64,000 bases of DNA from Salinicola peritrichatus (GTDB lineage: Bacteria; Pseudomonadota; Gammaproteobacteria; Pseudomonadales; Halomonadaceae): contig NZ_PZJU01000008.1 in NCBI RefSeq assembly GCF_003206715.1, forward strand, positions 273,133 through 337,132. Reading direction: 5' to 3'. Below the pieces are notes generated by a model that searched no databases, was not told the DNA's origin, and saw only the letters and a list, made by a program, of their open reading frames with translations. Both the position numbers and the translations under genes were made by a program. Every line of letters begins with the position of its first letter. Within the stretch, counting starts at the first letter, position 1. This document shows positions 1 to 9,194 of the stretch, one piece after another.

Positions 1-1
1 C

Positions 2-784
2 TGCGGGGCATTGCCGGAACAGTTGCTGGAGAGCGAGCTGTTCGGCCATGCCCGTGGCGCCTTCACCGGCGCGGTCAGCCAGCACGAAGGCCTGTTCCTG
101 GCCGCCAACGGCGGCACGCTGTTCCTGGACGAGATCGGCGACATGCCGCTGACGCTGCAGGTCAAACTGCTGCGTGCGCTGCAGGAGCGCCAGATCCGCC
201 CGCTCGGTAGCACCAAGTCGGTACCGATCGACGTGCGCATCATCTCGGCTACCCATCGCGACCTCGACCGCGCCATGCACGAAGGCGATTTCCGCGAGGA
301 TCTCTACTACCGCCTCAACGTGGTCAATCTCAAGCTGCCGCCGCTGCGCGAGCGCGCCGAGGACATTCCGCTGCTGGCCAAGCACATGGTGGCGCAGGTC
401 GCCGCTCGGCATAAGCCGTTCGTCAAAGGCTTCTCGCCGGAAGCACTCAACCTGCTCGCTTCCAGCGCCTGGCCCGGCAACGTGCGCCAACTGGTCAACG
501 TGGTCGAGCAGTGCGTGGCGCTGACCAGCACGCCGATGATTCCCGAAGCGCTGGTCTCCCAGGCGCTGGCCGCCGAGGAGAATGCGCTGCCTTCGTTCAG
601 CGAGGCGCGTGCTAGCTTCGAGCGCAGCTATCTGATCAAGGTACTCAAGATCACCGAAGGCAACGTCACCCAGGCGGCGCGCATCGCCGGACGCAACCGT
701 ACCGACTTCTACAAGCTGCTGTCGCGCCACGATCTCGACCCCAGCAGCTTCAAGCCGAGCGCGGTGCCGGATCAGGAAATCTGA
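2..784 (+). CDS. glrR: Sigma-54-dependent response regulator GlrR, 3' part
   Basis: The gene is cut by the left edge of the window; the reading frame is open from base 2, so the true start lies upstream. The visible part begins inside the AAA+ central domain with the sigma-54 contact loop GAFTGA, followed by the Walker B segment [10 protein letters not shown] and the arginine-finger region [15 protein letters not shown]. It ends with a Fis-type helix-turn-helix ([15 protein letters not shown]). The C-terminal [11 protein letters not shown] closely resembles the end of enterobacterial GlrR (YfhA/QseF), the partner of sensor kinase GlrK, which activates sigma-54 promoters in the envelope-stress response. 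The receiver domain and the kinase gene would be outside the window. PspF- or NtrC-type activators are less likely given the C-terminus. Confidence 0.85.
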   Translation, partial: CGALPEQLLESELFGHARGAFTGAVSQHEGLFLAANGGTLFLDEIGDMPLTLQVKLLRALQERQIRPLGSTKSVPIDVRIISATHRDLDRAMHEGDFREDLYYRLNVVNLKLPPLRERAEDIPLLAKHMVAQVAARHKPFVKGFSPEALNLLASSAWPGNVRQLVNVVEQCVALTSTPMIPEALVSQALAAEENALPSFSEARASFERSYLIKVLKITEGNVTQAARIAGRNRTDFYKLLSRHDLDPSSFKPSAVPDQEI

Positions 785-914
785 AGAGACAACACAGAGC
801 GAAGAAGGAAGAGATAAGAAAGTACCAACGCCGTATACGAGAACGCCATCGTCGGCAAGCTGATCCGGCGGTGGCCAATCCGCAGCCGCTCTTCGCCAAC
901 GCGAGCCTGCTGAC

Positions 915-1766
915 TCAGACCGAAATATCGATGTTGATGCCCTGAGCTGCCCCAATCTGCGGGGCGAAGAGTTGCAATCCGGCCACTGAGTAGGGCGCGT
1001 CGCTGGTTGACATGGCCAGTGTTCGGTCGAGTTTGGCGAGCTGTTTCTCAGCCTGGCGTAGAGCCTTCTTGCCATCTCGGTTCTCTTCGTCGAGAGCGCT
1101 CTTGAGCAGGGCGATCGCTTCTTTCAGGGATTTTCTGGCATCCCTGAGCAAGTCCAACAGTGCTTTATCGTCCGCTTCGGCAGTGGTCGCTGCTTGTTCC
1201 GGGACATGGGAATAGGCGACGCCGGAAGGAGGCTTCTCTTCACCCGCCTTCCCCGAACCCACCGGAGCGGGCGTCGTGCCGTCTGGCAGGCCGGTGGAAG
1301 CGGTCGTGGCACTGCCTGACATTAGGGAAGCTGCCACGCTCTTGGCAGATTGGGCACTCGCCAGTGCGGTGCCAATCTCTTGTGTCTTCGGAGCTGCGTT
1401 CAGGGCTGGCGCAGGCAGGGCCGTTGTCATGCCGCTGCCGCCCAGCCCCTTGGCGATGCGGTTAAATTCGCTGGCGATGCTCTTGAGTTCCTTGGCGATC
1501 GAGGCGAGTTGCTTGGATGAGGCGAACATCATCAACGACTTGAGCATCTCCAGACGTTGCTTGAGAAAACCGGCCTTGTTCATATCGACCTCGCGGGGCA
1601 TTGCCTGGAGGCGCTGCAGGCCCTCTTGAAGTTCCTGGAAACGCTGGGCTACCGGGTCGGGCGTCGCTCCTTCGGTCTCGCCGCGCTGGACGACGGCAGA
1701 CGCCTCGATGCGCTCCGAACTGTCCGTGCGTGGCGCAGAGTAGTAGGAATATGGGCCGATCTTCAT
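915..1766 (-). CDS. Hypothetical coiled-coil protein
   Basis: I do not recognise a family. The 283-residue product has no obvious signal peptide or membrane segment. Two charged, leucine/lysine/glutamate-rich stretches (about residues 38-108 and 200-253) look like coiled coils. Between them lies a low-complexity linker rich in Ala, Ser, Thr, Gly and Pro. A good ribosome binding site (AGGAAGG) precedes the ATG. The gene stands alone, convergent with glrR and upstream of xseA on the same strand with a 107-bp gap. The architecture suggests a filamentous or scaffolding protein, but no function can be assigned. Confidence 0.7.
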   Translation of the reverse strand: MKIGPYSYYSAPRTDSSERIEASAVVQRGETEGATPDPVAQRFQELQEGLQRLQAMPREVDMNKAGFLKQRLEMLKSLMMFASSKQLASIAKELKSIASEFNRIAKGLGGSGMTTALPAPALNAAPKTQEIGTALASAQSAKSVAASLMSGSATTASTGLPDGTTPAPVGSGKAGEEKPPSGVAYSHVPEQAATTAEADDKALLDLLRDARKSLKEAIALLKSALDEENRDGKKALRQAEKQLAKLDRTLAMSTSDAPYSVAGLQLFAPQIGAAQGINIDISV

Positions 1767-1873
1767 GGGTATGCCTTCCTGGAAAGCTAGAACGACTCTA
1801 TTTGAGAGCGTTATCGACAGCCCGACCGATTATTGAATGGTCATGCTCCGTATGGAGCCTTCGGAATACTGAT

Positions 1874-3265
1874 TCAGCGCTTCAGCCGCCGCTTCACCTC
1901 CAGCTTCAGCCGCCCCTCGCCGAGACGGGCCGTCAGCGTCTGGCCGGGTTGGGTCTGGCTGGCGGCGCGCACGACCTGGCCGGCATCGTCTTGCAGGATC
2001 GAGTAGCCGCGACCGAGCACGGCGAGCGGGCTCACCGCATTCAGTTCGCGGGCGAAACCTTCCAGCCGCTGGCGTTCCTGACGCAGGCGGAGGCTTTGAG
2101 CCGCCTCCAGGCGCTGTCTGAGCTGGTCGATCCGTTCGCGGGAGTGACGCAGTGCGCGGCTCGGATCGTGCAGCGTGAAACGTCGTATGGTGGCGTCCAG
2201 ATGCTGGCGTCCGCGCTGCAGGCGCTGACGCATTGCCAGTTGCAGCCGACGATCCAATGTCTGCAGGTGCCGGCGCTGTTGGGCCAGGCGCTCGCCGGGA
2301 TGGCGCAGCCGCGCGCGCAGATGATCGAGGCGCTGGGACTCGGCATTGGCCCGGTGCTGCCAGGCGCGTGCCAGACGCTGGCGCTGCTGACGTAGCGTCG
2401 CTTCGAGATCGCGGCGGTTCGGCACCAGTCGCTCGGCGGCGGCGGAGGGCGTCGGCGCGCGTACGTCGGCGGCGAACTCGGCCAGGGTGACGTCGACCTC
2501 GTGACCGACAGCCGCCATCACCGGCAATTGGGAGTGGAAGATCGCCCGCACCAGATGCTCATCGTTGAACGCCCACAGATCTTCCAGGCTGCCGCCGCCG
2601 CGGGTGATCAGAACCGCATCGAACGGATCGCCGTCGAGTTCCTGGGCCTCGCTGCGGGCTTGGCGGTTGGTTCTCGCCTGACGATTAACTAAGGCCAGCG
2701 CGCGGATCAGCGCCGGCGGTGCCTCGCGGCCCTGCACCGGGACAGGAAACAGGCTCACCCGTACCATCGGCCAGCGCGCCTGCAGCACCGCCAGCACGTC
2801 GCGCACGGCGGCGCCGGTAGCGGAGGTGATCAGCGCCAGATGGCGTGGCGGATAGGGCAGCGCTCGCGCGTTGGCGAACATGCCCTCGGCCTGGAGCTGA
2901 CGTTTCAGCCGCTCGTAGGCCGCCATCAGCTCGCCTTCACCACTCGGCTGCACCGCATCGACGATCAACTGGTAGTCGCCGCGGGGCTCGAAGATCGACA
3001 CCCGCCCGCGCACCTTGATGCGATCGCCATCCTTCAATGGTGTTCGTGACAGGCCGGCACGGTTGCGGAAGAACGCGCAGCGCAGCTGGGCCTTGGCATC
3101 CTTCAGCGTGAAGTAGATGTGCCCGGAAGCGGGCCGCGCCAGCCCGGAAATCTCGCCCTCGACCCAGCAGTCGCCGAAGCCGCGCTCCAGCATCTGGCGG
3201 GCCTGGCGGTTGAGGTCGCTGACGGAGATCGCCTGTGGAGAAGGTCGTGACGTGAACGCGGACAT
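1874..3265 (-). CDS. xseA: Exodeoxyribonuclease VII large subunit
   Basis: XseA is the catalytic large subunit of exonuclease VII, which works with several copies of XseB to degrade single-stranded DNA to oligonucleotides in repair and recombination. The N-terminal OB-fold (about residues 10-105) is followed by the catalytic domain with the conserved LITRGGGSLEDLWAFND and VGHEVDVTLAEFAADVRA segments. A long arginine/glutamine-rich coiled-coil region follows, then a C-terminal segment with RGYSIL. I chose the ATG giving MSAFTSRPSP because family members begin just before the ISVSDLNRQA motif; an upstream in-frame extension of 34 residues has no family support. The length of 463 residues is normal. 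The gene is divergent from guaB. Confidence 0.95.
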   Translation of the reverse strand: MSAFTSRPSPQAISVSDLNRQARQMLERGFGDCWVEGEISGLARPASGHIYFTLKDAKAQLRCAFFRNRAGLSRTPLKDGDRIKVRGRVSIFEPRGDYQLIVDAVQPSGEGELMAAYERLKRQLQAEGMFANARALPYPPRHLALITSATGAAVRDVLAVLQARWPMVRVSLFPVPVQGREAPPALIRALALVNRQARTNRQARSEAQELDGDPFDAVLITRGGGSLEDLWAFNDEHLVRAIFHSQLPVMAAVGHEVDVTLAEFAADVRAPTPSAAAERLVPNRRDLEATLRQQRQRLARAWQHRANAESQRLDHLRARLRHPGERLAQQRRHLQTLDRRLQLAMRQRLQRGRQHLDATIRRFTLHDPSRALRHSRERIDQLRQRLEAAQSLRLRQERQRLEGFARELNAVSPLAVLGRGYSILQDDAGQVVRAASQTQPGQTLTARLGEGRLKLEVKRRLKR

Positions 3266-3344
3266 GGACTTTCCGAGAACGATGACAAGTGCCGGGCAGC
3301 CTAACATGAAGCGACTCGCCGACGCTTGTTGGCACCCAAGAGCA

Positions 3345-3373
3345 TTGAGCGTCATCGAGCAAATCACTATAAT
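3345..3373 (+). promoter_or_regulatory. Predicted sigma-70 promoter of guaB
   Basis: TTGAGC (3345-3350) and a perfect TATAAT (3368-3373) are separated by 17 bases. They lie in the xseA-guaB divergent region and point toward guaB. The bases after the -10 box (GCGCG) form a GC-rich discriminator, which is typical of promoters under stringent or growth-rate control. The implied 5' leader is about 100 nt. Confidence 0.65.
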
Positions 3374-3478
3374 GCGCGATTAACTTTTCGCAGCACCCGC
3401 CGCGTCGTTCGAGCCAAACACGGCTTCCGGCGGTTGTTGCCACCGGCCCCTCACCACCTGCCAATTGGGTTTCCGACT

Positions 3479-4948
3479 ATGCTACGTATGGCGCAAGAAG
3501 CTCTTACGTTCGATGACGTATTACTCGTACCCCGCTACTCGGATGTCCTGCCCAGAGACGTCGACCTCAAATCCCGCCTGACCCGCAACCTGACCCTGAA
3601 CATTCCGCTGCTCTCTTCGGCCATGGATACCGTGACCGAAGCGCGTCTGGCGATTGCCATGGCTCAGGAAGGCGGCATCGGCATCATTCACAAGAGCATG
3701 TCGATCACCCAGCAGGCCGCCGAGGTCCGCAAGGTCAAGAAGCACGAGAGCGTCATCGTCAAGGACCCGGTCACCGTCGGTCCCAACGCCAAGCTGCAGG
3801 ACCTGCTGGAGATGGCCTCCGAGTACGGCTATTCCGGCTTCCCGGTGGTCGAGGGCGAGACCCTGGTCGGTATCGTCACCGGGCGCGACATGCGCTTCCA
3901 GCCGGATCACAGCGATAGCGTCGAAGCGATCATGACCCCGCGCGACAAGCTGGTCACTGTGCTCGAAGGCACCCCGCTGGACGTGATCAAGTCCAAGCTG
4001 CAGGAAAACCGCATCGAGAAGATCCTGGTCGTCGACAAGGACTTCCACCTGCGCGGCCTCGTCACCGTGCGTGACATCGAAAAGGCCCGCACCTACCCGA
4101 ACGCCGCCAAGGATGCCGATGGCCGTCTGCTGGTCGGCGCCGCCGTCGGCACCGGCCCGGAAACCCCGGACCGCATCGCCGCGCTGGTCGAAGCCGGCGT
4201 CGACGTACTGGTCGTCGATACCGCCCACGGCCATTCCAAGGGCGTCATCGACCGCGTGCGCTGGGTGAAGGAGCGCTACCCGGACCTGCAGGTGATCGGC
4301 GGCAACATCGCCACCGGCGAAGCTGCCGTGGCGCTGGCCGAAGCCGGCGCCGACGCGGTCAAGGTCGGCATCGGCCCCGGCTCCATCTGCACCACCCGCG
4401 TCGTCACCGGCGTCGGCGTTTTGCAGATCACCGCTGTCGCCAACGTCGCCGAAGCGCTCAAGCCGTTCGACATCCCGCTGATCGCCGATGGCGGCGTGCG
4501 CTACTCCGGGGATATCGCCAAGGCGATCGTCGCCGGCGCCAGCACCGTCATGCTCGGCAGCATGCTCGCCGGCACCGAGGAGGCGCCGGGCGAAGTCGAA
4601 CTGTTCCAGGGGCGGACCTACAAGGCCTATCGCGGCATGGGCTCCATGGGCGCGATGTCCCAGACCCAGGGCTCCTCGGATCGCTACTTCCAGAGCAAGG
4701 ACGAAGGCGTCGAGAAGCTGGTGCCGGAAGGCATCGAAGGCCGCGTGCCCTACAAGGGCCAGATGAGCGCCATCGTGCATCAGATGATGGGCGGCCTGCG
4801 CGCCTCCATGGGCTACACCGGTTGCCACAACATCGAAGAGATGCGCACGCTGCCGGAGTTCGTCAAGATCACCGGCGCCGGCGTGGTCGAGTCGCACGTT
4901 CACGATGTGCAGATTACGAAGGAAGCGCCGAACTACAGAGCAGGCTGA
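3479..4948 (+). CDS. guaB: IMP dehydrogenase
   Basis: GuaB oxidises IMP to XMP with NAD+, the committed step of GMP synthesis. The protein has a TIM-barrel catalytic domain interrupted by a pair of CBS domains (about residues 90-205). The active-site loop [11 protein letters not shown] carries the catalytic cysteine at residue 304, and the mobile flap contains the YRGMGS segment. The start at 3479 ([16 protein letters not shown]) matches the family N-terminus; the frame stays open upstream, but that extension is not conserved. The length of 489 residues is standard. It lies 147 bp upstream of guaA on the same strand, the usual guaBA order. The stop codon lies in the loop of a stem-loop. Confidence 0.97.
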   Translation: MLRMAQEALTFDDVLLVPRYSDVLPRDVDLKSRLTRNLTLNIPLLSSAMDTVTEARLAIAMAQEGGIGIIHKSMSITQQAAEVRKVKKHESVIVKDPVTVGPNAKLQDLLEMASEYGYSGFPVVEGETLVGIVTGRDMRFQPDHSDSVEAIMTPRDKLVTVLEGTPLDVIKSKLQENRIEKILVVDKDFHLRGLVTVRDIEKARTYPNAAKDADGRLLVGAAVGTGPETPDRIAALVEAGVDVLVVDTAHGHSKGVIDRVRWVKERYPDLQVIGGNIATGEAAVALAEAGADAVKVGIGPGSICTTRVVTGVGVLQITAVANVAEALKPFDIPLIADGGVRYSGDIAKAIVAGASTVMLGSMLAGTEEAPGEVELFQGRTYKAYRGMGSMGAMSQTQGSSDRYFQSKDEGVEKLVPEGIEGRVPYKGQMSAIVHQMMGGLRASMGYTGCHNIEEMRTLPEFVKITGAGVVESHVHDVQITKEAPNYRAG

Positions 4949-4957
4949 TGCCTGCTC
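4938..4957 (+). other. Stem-loop enclosing the guaB stop codon
   Basis: GAGCAGGC (4938-4945) and GCCTGCTC (4950-4957) form a perfect 8-bp stem around a TGAT loop that contains the guaB TGA stop. There is no U-run, so it is not a classical terminator. A role in mRNA stability or partial attenuation between guaB and guaA is possible. Confidence 0.5.
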
Positions 4958-4979
4958 GAGAAGGAAGAAAGAAGAGATA

Positions 4980-5035
4980 AGAGGGAAGAGAAGAGGCGGG
5001 ATAGGGCCGCCTCTTACTTCTTCATTCTTCCCTCT
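4980..5035 (+). repeat. Purine-rich guaB-guaA intergenic hairpin
   Basis: The spacer between guaB and guaA contains nested inverted repeats: AAGAGGCGG (4991-4999) with CCGCCTCTT (5007-5015), and outside them AGAGGGAAG (4980-4988) with CTTCCCTCT (5027-5035). The left flank is GAAGAAAGAAGAGATAAG-like, and a similar purine tract occurs after glrR at 801-820. This may be a genome-dispersed repeat or an RNA structure. It lacks a clean U-tract, so termination is doubtful. Confidence 0.45.
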
Positions 5036-5095
5036 TGATTTCGAGGCAGTGATCCAGGCCTCGATGCTTGAGTCCACAACGGCGGTGTCCACTTC

Positions 5096-6670
5096 ATGCA
5101 AGATATCCATTCGCACAAGATCCTGATCCTCGACTTCGGTTCCCAGTACACGCAGCTGATCGCCCGTCGCGTGCGCGAGATCGGCGTCTATTCCGAGATC
5201 CGCGCCTTCGATATCACCGAAGAAGAGATCCGCGAATACAACCCCAACGGCATCATCCTCTCCGGCGGGCCGGAGTCGGTCTCCGAGCTGGGCTCGCCGC
5301 GGGCGCCCAAGTGCGTGTTTGAGATGGGCCTGCCGATCTTCGGCATCTGCTACGGCATGCAGACCATGGCGGAACAGCTTGGCGGCGCCACCGAAGGCTC
5401 CGACAAGCGCGAGTTCGGCTACGCCCAGATCAGCGTCGCGGCGGAAGACGACCTGCTCGGCGGGATCATGGACCATGTCGGCCACGACGGCGGGGCACTG
5501 CTGGACGTGTGGATGAGCCACGGCGACAAGGTCGCCCGCGCCCCGGCCGAATTCACCGTCACCGCCTCTACGCCGAGCTGCCCGATCGCCGCCATGACCT
5601 GGCCGGAAAAACGCTTCTACGGCGTGCAGTTCCACCCGGAAGTGACCCACACCCTGCAGGGCCAGCGCATTCTCGAGCGCTTCGTGCTGGATATCTGCAA
5701 GGCCGAACGCCTGTGGACCCCGGCGCAGATCATCGAAGACCTGACCGAGCGCGTTCGCGAACAGGTCGGCGACCGCCACGTGCTGCTCGGCCTCTCCGGC
5801 GGGGTAGACTCCTCCGTCGTCGCCGCGCTGCTGCACAAGGCGATCGGCGACCAGCTCACCTGCGTCTTCGTCGACAACGGCCTGCTGCGCAAGAACGAAG
5901 GCGACCAGGTGATGGACACCTTCGCCAGCCACATGGGCGTCAAGGTGATCCGCGTCGATGCGGAAGACGAATTCCTCACCAAGCTGGGTGGCGAGAACGA
6001 CCCCGAAGCCAAGCGCAAGATCATCGGCAACACCTTCATCGACGTGTTCGACCGCGAAGCGGCCAAGATCGATGGCGTTGACTTCCTCGCCCAAGGCACC
6101 ATCTACCCGGACGTGATCGAATCCGCCGCCAGCAAGACCGGCAAGGCCCACGTGATCAAGTCGCACCACAACGTCGGCGGCCTGCCTGAGACCATGAAGC
6201 TCAAGCTGGTCGAACCGCTGCGCGAACTGTTCAAGGACGAAGTGCGCAAGCTTGGCCTCGAACTCGGCCTGCCCTACGACATGGTCTACCGCCACCCCTT
6301 CCCGGGGCCGGGCCTGGGCGTGCGCATCCTCGGCGAAGTGAAGAAGGAGTACGCCGACATCCTGCGCGAAGCCGACGCCATCTTCATCGAGGAACTACAC
6401 AACGCCGACTGGTACCACAAGACCAGCCAAGCCTTCGCCGTCTTCCTCCCGGTGAAATCCGTTGGCGTCGTCGGCGACGGCCGCCGCTACGAATGGGTTA
6501 TCGCCCTGCGCGCGGTCGAAACCATCGACTTCATGACCGCCCGCTGGGCCCACCTGCCGTATGAGTTGCTGGAGAAAGTCTCCAACCGCATCATCAACGA
6601 AATCAGCGGCGTATCGCGTGTGACGTATGACGTCAGCAGCAAGCCGCCCGCTACGATTGAGTGGGAGTGA
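5096..6670 (+). CDS. guaA: GMP synthase (glutamine-hydrolysing)
   Basis: GuaA aminates XMP to GMP using glutamine and ATP. The class I glutamine amidotransferase domain is at about residues 8-205, with nucleophile Cys85 in FGICYGMQ and the histidine of QFHPEVTHT. It is followed by the ATP pyrophosphatase PP-loop GLSGGVDSS and the GMP-synthetase dimerisation domain ending in PPATIEWE. The 524-residue length is normal and no residue is lost. The last codons and the stop overlap the left attachment repeat of the integrated element, so the final 17 bases are probably supplied by the element while the protein sequence is preserved. Confidence 0.97.
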   Translation: MQDIHSHKILILDFGSQYTQLIARRVREIGVYSEIRAFDITEEEIREYNPNGIILSGGPESVSELGSPRAPKCVFEMGLPIFGICYGMQTMAEQLGGATEGSDKREFGYAQISVAAEDDLLGGIMDHVGHDGGALLDVWMSHGDKVARAPAEFTVTASTPSCPIAAMTWPEKRFYGVQFHPEVTHTLQGQRILERFVLDICKAERLWTPAQIIEDLTERVREQVGDRHVLLGLSGGVDSSVVAALLHKAIGDQLTCVFVDNGLLRKNEGDQVMDTFASHMGVKVIRVDAEDEFLTKLGGENDPEAKRKIIGNTFIDVFDREAAKIDGVDFLAQGTIYPDVIESAASKTGKAHVIKSHHNVGGLPETMKLKLVEPLRELFKDEVRKLGLELGLPYDMVYRHPFPGPGLGVRILGEVKKEYADILREADAIFIEELHNADWYHKTSQAFAVFLPVKSVGVVGDGRRYEWVIALRAVETIDFMTARWAHLPYELLEKVSNRIINEISGVSRVTYDVSSKPPATIEWE

Positions 6671-6671
6671 A
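6655..6671 (+). other. attL: left attachment repeat in guaA 3' end
   Basis: GATTGAGTGGGAGTGAA overlaps the last codons (Ile-Glu-Trp-Glu-stop) of guaA. A copy differing at one base (GATCGAGTGGGAGTGAA) occurs at 56306-56322, in frame with a would-be Ile-Glu-Trp-Glu-stop. The difference is a synonymous Ile codon. With an integrase starting 310 bp away, this marks the left end of the element. Confidence 0.85.
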
Positions 6672-6797
6672 AATGCGTCTTTCAGGGACTATCGGTAGCG
6701 ATCGGAAAAGCGGCGTAACTTTATGATTCTTATGAATTTACGTCGCATTACCTATCGGTGGCTATCGCCGGCCAGCAAAAAAAGTTGACGATAGCGC

Positions 6798-6954
6798 TGA
6801 CGGTAAAAATCGAGGCCAAATTAAGACATTCTCGTTCACTATTCAGACTTTTACCGTCTTTGACGGTAAAAATCTTCTCAGGAAAGCTTGTTTTATGCGG
6901 CTTTCCGGGCATCAGCAGGTCTCCAGGTCCCTGACGGTAAAACCTGACGGTAAA
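6798..6954 (+). repeat. Arm-type integrase-binding repeats, left end
   Basis: The 10-mer TGACGGTAAA, or its core GACGGTAAAA, occurs at 6798-6807, 6861-6870, 6932-6941 and 6945-6954. An inverted copy lies at 6849-6858. The inverted pair 6849-6858 / 6862-6871 forms a perfect 10-bp palindrome with a TTT spacer. The same motif is found near attR (56226-56235, with a degenerate second copy). Their location between attL and int suggests binding sites for the integrase N-terminal arm-binding domain, and possible control of int transcription. Confidence 0.7.
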
Positions 6955-6980
6955 GCCGTCAAAAGCCGGAGGAAACCTCG

Positions 6981-8237
6981 ATGCTTACTGACGCTGCTCT
7001 ACGAAATCTGAAGCCTAAGTCCAAGATTTATAAGGCTTCTGACCGGGACGGAATGTATGTGACGGTATCGCCCAGCGGTACCGTCACCTTCCGCTACGAC
7101 TACCGGCTCCACGGCCGCCGCGAAACACTGACCCTGGGGCGCTATGGCCCGGGCGGTATCTCGCTGGCGATGGCGCGCGAACTGCTCCTGGAGGCGCGCA
7201 AATCCGTTCGGGCAGGCATATCCCCTGCGCTTGAGAAGCAACGTGATAAACGGCGCGTGAAGGCCATCGAGACCTTTGGTACGGCGATGGAGGTCTGGTT
7301 GGCCAATGCCAAATTGGCCGATAGCACCCGCGCCATGCGCAAGCACATCATCGACCGGGACATCCTTCCGGTCTTCCAAAACCGCTTGCTGACCGAAATT
7401 CTGCCCGAGGACCTGCGGGCCTTGTGCAATAAGGTCAAGGAACGTGGGGCGCCTGCCACGGCGGTGCAGATTCGCGACATCGTCAAGCAGGTCTATGTCT
7501 ACGCCATCGCCCACGGCGAAAAGGTGGCGAACCCGGCGGATGCCGTGAAAGCCTCATCGATTGCGACGTTCGCGCCGAAGGATCGCGCCTTGTCGCCGCT
7601 GGAAATCCGATTGATGGTGCAGCAACTGGAGTTGGTCGCCACTTTTCCGACGATCAAGCTGGCGCTGCGCTTGATTCTGCTGACCCTGGTGCGCAAGAGC
7701 GAATTGATTCGTGCCACCTGGGATGAGGTCAACTTCGAAGCGGCGACCTGGACGATTCCGAAGCAACGGATGAAGGGGCGTAAGCCGCACGTGGTCTATC
7801 TGTCGAGCCAGGCGCTCGACATCTTCGTCACGCTGCATGCCTGCGCGGCCGGCTCAAGGTTCGTCTTTCCTGCGCGTAACGACGCCGAGCGATGCATGTC
7901 CAATGCGACCTTGAATCGGGTCACTCAACTCGTGGTGAAGGCTGCAAAAGCCAAGGGGCTGCGGTTGCAACCGTTCACCGTCCATGACCTGCGGCGTACC
8001 GGCTCGACGCTGTTGAACGAAATCGGCTTCAACCGCGACTGGATCGAGAAGTGCCTGGCCCATGAAGACGGGCGCTCCTCACGCTCGGTCTACAACAAGG
8101 CCGAGTATGCCGAGCAACGGCGGCACATGCTGCAAGAGTGGGCCAACCTGATCGACGCCTGGGGCGGCGGGCAGACCTATGTACCGAAGCTGATGCCAGA
8201 CGACATGGCCGTGCCGGCGTTGACGCCGTCCATATAG
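6981..8237 (+). CDS. int: Tyrosine recombinase / integrase (DUF4102, P4-like)
   Basis: This integrase should catalyse site-specific integration and excision of the element at guaA. The N-terminal DUF4102 arm-DNA-binding domain (about residues 1-90) is followed by a core-binding domain (about 100-190) and the catalytic domain. Catalytic residues visible are Arg238 (LVRKSE), His335 and Arg338 (HDLRRT), His361 (CLAHED) and probable nucleophile Tyr371 (VYNKAEY). The length of 418 residues is typical of the P4/HPI family. A strong GGAGGA site precedes the ATG. The gene reads away from attL. It is not the integrase type I associate with Tn4371-family ICEs. Confidence 0.93.
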   Translation: MLTDAALRNLKPKSKIYKASDRDGMYVTVSPSGTVTFRYDYRLHGRRETLTLGRYGPGGISLAMARELLLEARKSVRAGISPALEKQRDKRRVKAIETFGTAMEVWLANAKLADSTRAMRKHIIDRDILPVFQNRLLTEILPEDLRALCNKVKERGAPATAVQIRDIVKQVYVYAIAHGEKVANPADAVKASSIATFAPKDRALSPLEIRLMVQQLELVATFPTIKLALRLILLTLVRKSELIRATWDEVNFEAATWTIPKQRMKGRKPHVVYLSSQALDIFVTLHACAAGSRFVFPARNDAERCMSNATLNRVTQLVVKAAKAKGLRLQPFTVHDLRRTGSTLLNEIGFNRDWIEKCLAHEDGRSSRSVYNKAEYAEQRRHMLQEWANLIDAWGGGQTYVPKLMPDDMAVPALTPSI

Positions 8238-8244
8238 TCCACTT

Positions 8245-8274
8245 CGCCATGGTTGTCACTTGACAACCATGGCG
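8245..8274. promoter_or_regulatory. 14-bp-arm palindrome, candidate operator
   Basis: Perfect inverted repeat: 14-base arms (left 8245-8258, right 8261-8274) around a CT dinucleotide, just after int and 24 bp before the next start codon. The right arm includes TTGACA (8260-8265). GATACT (8283-8288) follows at 17 bases, so the palindrome covers a plausible -35 element. No U-tract follows. An operator for the downstream HTH protein is the best reading; a bidirectional transcription block is possible. Confidence 0.55.
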
Positions 8275-8298
8275 AGCATCCCGATACTGGAGATCAGC

Positions 8299-8574
8299 AT
8301 GAGTCGTCCCTTTCACCCGAAGAAAGAGGTCGAGGAGGTGCTCCGATATGCGGAAGCGTGCGGTTGGCGCGTGGAAATGCGCAGTGGTCACGCCTGGGGC
8401 CGGATCTATTGCCCCTACAACGATGATGAATGCCGTTGTGGCGAGTTCTGCATCACCAGCGTATGGAGCACACCCAAAAATCCCAGTGCCCACGCACGAG
8501 CGCTACGACGCGTCGTGGACAACTGCACCGTCTACCGACGGGAGCGGAACGCCGACACCTCGCCGGAGGCCTGA
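8299..8574 (+). CDS. Small HicA-like protein, candidate toxin
   Basis: The 91-residue product contains GWRVEMRSGHAWGRIYCP, which resembles the GSHHIF-type histidine motif of HicA mRNA interferases. It also has a CRCGEFC cysteine cluster and a C-terminal helix. I chose the ATG at 8299 because GGAGATC lies just before it; an upstream in-frame start would lie inside or next to the palindrome. The stop is three bases from the start of the next gene, which encodes a DNA-binding protein, giving the layout of a toxin-antitoxin operon. The HicA link rests on pattern resemblance only, so it could be an unrelated regulator. Confidence 0.6.
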   Translation: MSRPFHPKKEVEEVLRYAEACGWRVEMRSGHAWGRIYCPYNDDECRCGEFCITSVWSTPKNPSAHARALRRVVDNCTVYRRERNADTSPEA

Positions 8575-8577
8575 GCG

Positions 8578-9102
8578 ATGGCATACACCTTCACCCTGAA
8601 ATACCGATTGGCAGACGCCGATAGCGATCCCGATGTCCTGGTGGAGCGCCTCGGAGAAGCTGGATGCGACGATGCCCTGGTGGGTATCGGGCAGCCGGGG
8701 CGTCTGGCGCTGGAATTCACGCGCGAGGCGGCCAGTGCGGAAGACGCGGTATCCAGCGCCCTGGCGGATGTGAAGCGAGCCATACCATCCGCCGAGCTGG
8801 TCGAAGCATCGCCGGACTACGTCGGTCTTACCGACGTCGCCGAGATGATCGGCGTCTCGCGTCAGAACATGCGGAAGCTGATGTTGGCCCACGTGACGAG
8901 CTTTCCGGCACCGGTCCATGAAGGCAGCGCCGCCGTGTGGCATTTGGCGGATGTCCTTGCCTGGCTGCAGGGCAGAGGAGGGTACGCTGTGGACGCCGGT
9001 GTGCTGGATGTGGCGGGCGTGCTGCTGCGGGTGAATGTGGCCAAGGAACAACGTCGCATCTCAACGGCTACGGCCGTGGCGCTGGAGGCCCTGGCCGGTT
9101 GA
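8578..9102 (+). CDS. HTH DNA-binding protein, candidate antitoxin
   Basis: The 174-residue protein has an N-terminal alpha/beta domain (about residues 1-75). A MerR/AlpA-like helix-turn-helix follows (YVGLTDVAEMIGVSRQNMRKLM, about 81-102) with a WHLADVLAWL wing-helix, then a short C-terminal helical tail. It is separated by three bases from the HicA-like gene and probably co-transcribed. Together they suggest an antitoxin that binds its partner with the N-terminal domain and represses through the palindrome upstream. The N-terminal domain is not one I can name. Confidence 0.7.
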   Translation: MAYTFTLKYRLADADSDPDVLVERLGEAGCDDALVGIGQPGRLALEFTREAASAEDAVSSALADVKRAIPSAELVEASPDYVGLTDVAEMIGVSRQNMRKLMLAHVTSFPAPVHEGSAAVWHLADVLAWLQGRGGYAVDAGVLDVAGVLLRVNVAKEQRRISTATAVALEALAG

Positions 9103-9194
9103 TGGGGCATCAAGCCGATCAGCGGTTTACGTGGACCGATAAATGCTCACTCATGGTGAGCGATTTTACGGTTTCATAAACTTGGCTCATGTGA

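Noticed and set aside
1601..2395. 264-codon plus-strand frame opposite xseA
   Set aside because: Antisense to xseA and the coiled-coil gene; no family features.
4980..5035. Intrinsic terminator between guaB and guaA
   Set aside because: Stems are good but no clean U-tract follows and guaA has no obvious own promoter, so I list it only as a hairpin.
3521..6295. 924-codon open frame on the minus strand
   Set aside because: It is antisense to guaB and guaA, rich in His, Asp, Gly and Val as expected from reversed GC-rich coding DNA, and has no domain.
6671..6980. tRNA or tmRNA gene as integration target
   Set aside because: I looked for a tRNA-like 3' end beside the integrase; the duplicated sequence belongs to guaA instead and no cloverleaf is apparent.
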